A stretch of DNA of 7,393 nucleotides, from contig JAIRKS010000044.1 in NCBI GenBank assembly GCA_031259905.1, positions 1 through 7,393 on the forward strand, written 5' to 3'. The position numbers were made by a program, and so were the translations under genes. Each line of letters begins with the position of its first letter. Within the stretch, counting starts at the first letter, position 1. Positions 4,377 to 7,393 of this stretch are shown here, piece after piece. Source of the DNA: Odoribacteraceae bacterium (GTDB taxonomy: Bacteria > Bacteroidota > Bacteroidia > Bacteroidales > Marinifilaceae). The notes under the pieces were generated by a model. The model searched no databases, was not told the origin of the DNA, and saw only the letters and a list, made by a program, of their open reading frames with translations.

Positions 4377-7226
4377 ATGAAAAAGAACGTCATCTCCGGG
4401 ATCACCGTCGGGATCATGCTCCTGCTCGCCCCCGTGGCAAACGGGCAGGAGACGCGGCGGGTCATGCTCTCCGGTAGCGGTTTCGGCGACGAGGTCGAGT
4501 GGGACTTCTACTGCACGGCAGGCGCCCGGTCGGGGAGCTGGCAGAAGATCCCCGTGCCCTCGCAGTGGGAGTTGCAAGGCTTCGGGGAGTACACCTACGG
4601 CCGGTGGTACACGCGCCGCGGCGCCGTTCCCTCCACGGAAGAGGGCATCTACCGGCGCATCTTTCAACGCGGGGAGACGCGGGAAGGAGAGCGGGCGCGG
4701 CTCGTCTTCGAGGGAGTAATGACGGACGCCGCCGTGAAGATCAACGGTCAACCCGTCGGGGAGACACACCGGGGCGGGTTCTATCGCTTCGCCATCGACA
4801 TCACCGGCGCGTTGCGTCCCGGGGAGAACGAGATCGAGGTACGGGTCTCCAAGCACTCCGCCGACGCCTCGGTAAACGCCGCCGAGCGCCGGGCGGACTG
4901 GTGGCTCTTCGGCGGCATCTACCGTCCCGTCTACATCGAGCTGCTCCCGGCGGCGGCGATAGAGCACGTGGCCGTGGATGCCCGTCACGACGGGACGTTC
5001 GCGGCCCGCGTGACGTTACACGGCGCTCGCGCGGGCCACTCGTTACGCGCCTCGATTCGCCCGCTCGCCGGCACGGGGCACTTCGTCCCGGTAGAGAAGC
5101 GGCTGGCGGCGGGAGAGCTGTCGGGCGCGACGATCTCCGGCGCGTGGCCGGGCGCGCGTGCCTGGACCCCGGAGGATCCTCACCTGTACGCGTTGACGCT
5201 CGCGCTGGTGGACGGGGAGGGGCGGACGCTCCACGAGGTGGAGGAGCGCGTCGGCTTCCGCACGGTGGAGTTCCGGCGCGGGGACGGGATCTACGTCAAC
5301 GACGTCAAGATCCGTATGAAGGGGATCAATCGCCACTCCTTCTGGCCGGACGGGGGACGGTGCACGAACCGGGAGATCAGCCTCCGCGACGCGACGCTGA
5401 TCAAGGAGATGAACATGAACGCCGTCCGGTCGCACTACCCGCCGGACGCACATTTCCTCGACGCGTGCGATTCGCTGGGGCTGTTCGTGATCGACGAGCT
5501 GGCCGGCTGGCAGGACGCGTACGACGCGGGGGGGGGCGCGCGGCTGTTGAAAGAGATGGTGGAGCGCGACGTGAATCATCCCTGCGTGATCCTGTGGAGC
5601 AACGGCAACGAGGGAGGGTGGAATACCGCTCTCGACTCGCTTTTCTCCCGGCACGACCCGCAGCGTCGCCACGTCATCCACCCCTGGGCGGATTTCGACG
5701 GGATCGACACGCATCACTATCCCGCTTACCTGACGGGCGTGGCGCGGCTGACGAACGGCCACGACGTCTTCATGCCGACGGAGTTCATGCACGGGTGTTA
5801 CGACCAGGGGCACGGCGCCGGGCTGGAGGATTTCTGGAATCGCTACAAGGAGCACCCGTTGTTCGCCGGCGCGTTCACGTGGGATTTCAGCGATAACGCC
5901 GTGAAGCGGGTGGATCGCGGCGGTGCGCTCGACTCCGACGGGGAGCTGGCGGCGGACGGTATCCTCGGGCCGTACCGCGAGAAGGAGGGGAGCTACTACA
6001 CGGTGCGGGAGGTGTGGTCGCCGGTACAGTTCGCTCCCCTGCTCGTCACCCCGTCGTTCCGCGGGGAGATCACGGTCACCAACGAGTTCCTCTACACGAA
6101 CCTGTCGCGGTGCACGGCACGCTACCGGCTTTACCGCGCCGGCGGACCGCGTGCGGCGGCGCAGGAGACGGTGGGGGAGGGCGAGGTTGTTCTGCCGCCG
6201 CTCGCGCCGGGGGAGCGCGGCGTGGCACGGGTGACGTTGCCGGCGGACTTCTTCCTGTCGGATCTCCTGGAGATCACCGCCAGCGACCCGCGCGGCAACG
6301 AGATCTGCACGTGGAGCTGGCCCGTCGTTCGTGCCGGGGAGCACGCGGCCCGTCACCTCCCGTCGTCCCGCGGCCTGCCGCCGGCACGCCTCCGGGAGGA
6401 GGGTGGCCGCGTGATCCTGTCGGCCAACGGCGTGGAGGCGACGTTCGACAAGGCGACGGGACTGCTGGCACGGGTGACGCGCGACGGTCGCCGCGTCTCC
6501 CTCGGCAACGGGCCGGTGCCGGTGGGGATGAACGCGACCTTCAAGGGGTACCGCGCGCGGCAGGAGGGTGACGACGCCCTCTTCACGGCCCGTTACGCCG
6601 GGGCCATCGACTCGATCGAGTGGCGCGCGACGCCCGCCGGGCTGGTGAAGATGAGCGCCGTGTTCCTGAACAGGGCCGACGGCGGGACGGGCTTCGACGC
6701 GGCCATCGTCGAGGAGAACATCTACAACCTCGGCTTCTCGTTCGACTACCCGGAGGAGCGCGTCACGGGAATGACGTGGCTCGGCCGAGGCCCCTACCGC
6801 GTGTGGAAGAACCGGATCAAGGGGACGCGGCACGGCCTGTGGACAAAGGATTACAACAACACGATGACCGGCGCGTCCTTCGAGAACCTCGTCTACCCGG
6901 AGTTCAAGGGCTATCACGCCGGCGTCTACTGGGCGACGATTGGCACGGACGAGGGAGACTTCTCCGTGACGAGCGGGAGCGACGGGCTGTTCCTGCGCGT
7001 CTTCACGCCGGCGCAGCCGGCGGTGTCGCGCGACAGGGCGCTGCCTCCTTTCCCGCCGGGGGATCTCTCTTTCCTGTACGACATACCGGGGATGCGCTCC
7101 TTCAAGCCGCTTTCGCAGCACGGACCGTCGGCACAACCCGGGTCGGTACGCGTGAAGAAGGGCGACGAGGGGCTGTCGATGGTCTTGTGGTTCGACTTCA
7201 CGGGGAGGGAGCAAAAAAAAGAGTAA
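4377..7226 (+). CDS. Secreted glycoside hydrolase family 2 protein (beta-galactosidase-like)
   Basis: Retaining exo-glycosidase of family 2, predicted to be exported. Residues 1-23 form a signal peptide (MKKN, then GITVGIMLLLAPVANG before QE) with no lipobox cysteine, so a soluble periplasmic or secreted protein. Domain order in 949 residues: N-terminal jelly-roll (about 35-190, with FEGVMTDAAVKING and FGGIYRPVYIE), an immunoglobulin-like domain (195-300), the catalytic barrel (300-555), a second sandwich (560-660) and a C-terminal domain like the LacZ small-chain domain (675-940, with WLGRGPYRVWKNR). In the barrel, MKGINRHSFWPDGG matches the family signature, Glu412 in WSNGNEGGWN is the expected acid/base and Glu469 in MPTEFMHG the expected nucleophile; TWDFSDNAV and EGSYYTVREVWSPV follow. 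This motif set fits a group common in Bacteroidales rather than classical LacZ. Substrate is open: beta-galactoside is the default, and beta-glucuronide, beta-mannoside or another plant or host glycan is possible. It starts 6 bases after manC. Confidence 0.92.
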   Translation: MKKNVISGITVGIMLLLAPVANGQETRRVMLSGSGFGDEVEWDFYCTAGARSGSWQKIPVPSQWELQGFGEYTYGRWYTRRGAVPSTEEGIYRRIFQRGETREGERARLVFEGVMTDAAVKINGQPVGETHRGGFYRFAIDITGALRPGENEIEVRVSKHSADASVNAAERRADWWLFGGIYRPVYIELLPAAAIEHVAVDARHDGTFAARVTLHGARAGHSLRASIRPLAGTGHFVPVEKRLAAGELSGATISGAWPGARAWTPEDPHLYALTLALVDGEGRTLHEVEERVGFRTVEFRRGDGIYVNDVKIRMKGINRHSFWPDGGRCTNREISLRDATLIKEMNMNAVRSHYPPDAHFLDACDSLGLFVIDELAGWQDAYDAGGGARLLKEMVERDVNHPCVILWSNGNEGGWNTALDSLFSRHDPQRRHVIHPWADFDGIDTHHYPAYLTGVARLTNGHDVFMPTEFMHGCYDQGHGAGLEDFWNRYKEHPLFAGAFTWDFSDNAVKRVDRGGALDSDGELAADGILGPYREKEGSYYTVREVWSPVQFAPLLVTPSFRGEITVTNEFLYTNLSRCTARYRLYRAGGPRAAAQETVGEGEVVLPPLAPGERGVARVTLPADFFLSDLLEITASDPRGNEICTWSWPVVRAGEHAARHLPSSRGLPPARLREEGGRVILSANGVEATFDKATGLLARVTRDGRRVSLGNGPVPVGMNATFKGYRARQEGDDALFTARYAGAIDSIEWRATPAGLVKMSAVFLNRADGGTGFDAAIVEENIYNLGFSFDYPEERVTGMTWLGRGPYRVWKNRIKGTRHGLWTKDYNNTMTGASFENLVYPEFKGYHAGVYWATIGTDEGDFSVTSGSDGLFLRVFTPAQPAVSRDRALPPFPPGDLSFLYDIPGMRSFKPLSQHGPSAQPGSVRVKKGDEGLSMVLWFDFTGREQKKE

Positions 7227-7232
7227 AAAATA

Positions 7233-7281
7233 ACGGGGCGATTGTATGGTGATAAGGAAAAAGTCGTTACATTCGCCCCGT
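7233..7281. repeat. Inverted repeat (14-base arms, 13 pairs) downstream of the hydrolase gene
   Basis: Arms 7233-7246 and 7268-7281 pair at 13 of 14 positions; the only mismatch is T7242 opposite T7272. The spacer is 21 bases. It begins 7 bases after the hydrolase stop. Read rightward the stem is not followed by a T-run, so it is a poor intrinsic terminator for manC-hydrolase. Read leftward it is followed directly by TTATTTTTT and then a run of eight T, so it could stop transcription entering from the right. The loop is long for a terminator, and both arms overlap possible promoter elements, so an operator is an alternative. The symmetry is plain in the sequence; the role is not. Confidence 0.6.
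7242..7275 (+). promoter_or_regulatory. Possible Bacteroidota-type promoter for the gene at the right edge
   Basis: TTG at 7242-7244 and TACATTCG at 7268-7275 are 23 bases apart. This resembles the Bacteroidota housekeeping pattern of a -33 TTG and a -7 TAnnTTTG, with one base off in the second element and spacing at the long end of the usual range. Transcription would begin near 7282, about 45 bases before the possible start at 7326. The elements sit one in each arm of the inverted repeat at 7233-7281, so a protein bound to that repeat would block them. Confidence 0.3.
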
Positions 7282-7325
7282 GAGATACAAACCACGAAAC
7301 ATAATGTACCAAAAGAAGACTACAA

Positions 7326-7393
7326 ATGAACAATCAACATCATAAAACAACTAACATGGAGCAGGTTGACGCTTTAAGGATTTTTACGTGTGA
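7326..7393 (+). CDS. Possible start of a gene running off the right edge
   Basis: An ATG at 7326 opens a frame that stays open to the last base, giving 22 full codons: MNNQHHKTTN, then MEQVDALRIFTC. A second ATG at 7356 could be the true start. Both follow an AT-rich leader with a possible promoter, so a new rightward gene is plausible. The piece is too short and too low in family signal for a product name, and its AT-rich codons differ from the genes to the left. It may equally be chance in a non-coding stretch. Confidence 0.3.
   Translation, partial: MNNQHHKTTNMEQVDALRIFTC

Noticed and set aside
5043..7295. A 750-codon open frame on the minus strand opposite the hydrolase gene
   Set aside because: It is rich in arginine, valine and histidine with no family motif, and lies opposite a gene with complete catalytic motifs. 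In GC-rich coding DNA such antisense frames are common.
7304..7345. A 13-codon open frame (MYQKKTTNEQSTS) before the right-edge gene
   Set aside because: It is very short, has no supporting signal and overlaps the longer open frame from 7326; a leader peptide is possible but unsupported.

Overview
The window looks like a chromosomal piece of a GC-rich member of the Bacteroidota, probably Bacteroidales. Three things suggest this: a DUF4296 lipoprotein (a family known from this phylum), mannose-1-phosphate guanylyltransferase and glycoside hydrolase family 2 proteins whose motifs fit Bacteroidales homologues, and start codons without clear Shine-Dalgarno sequences. The genus cannot be named from the sequence alone. 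Coding DNA is strongly GC-rich, which creates many long false frames opposite the real genes. The two non-coding stretches (about 3185-3278 and 7227-7393) are clearly AT-richer.

Left half (20-3184, minus strand): a compact run of five genes read leftward from about 3184: mlaE-type permease, mlaF-type ATPase, DUF4296 lipoprotein, a 115-residue small protein, and ribonuclease HI. Every junction is abutting or overlapping (TAAATG, ATGA, a 25-base overlap, TGATG), so they almost certainly form one translationally coupled operon. The first two make the inner-membrane part of an MCE/Mla-type lipid transporter, and the third is predicted to be a lipid-anchored envelope protein. The small fourth protein resembles the two ends of a Bacteroidales amidohydrolase without the catalytic barrel (an inference). 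rnhA is a housekeeping passenger.

Middle (3185-3278): a 94-base AT-rich divergent promoter region.

Right half (3279-7226, plus strand): manC, which makes GDP-mannose, followed after 6 bases by a 949-residue secreted family 2 glycoside hydrolase with both catalytic glutamates. They are probably co-transcribed: one supplies a sugar nucleotide for glycan synthesis and the other cuts glycans outside the cytoplasm.

Right edge (7227-7393): a non-coding stretch with a 13-of-14 base-pair inverted repeat that spans both elements of a possible Bacteroidota-type promoter, then the possible first 22 codons of a gene that leaves the window. I see no RNA genes, CRISPR arrays, insertion sequences or phage genes. 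The window is mostly recognisable families. The points most worth a second look are the barrel-less amidohydrolase-like protein and the inverted repeat at the right edge.
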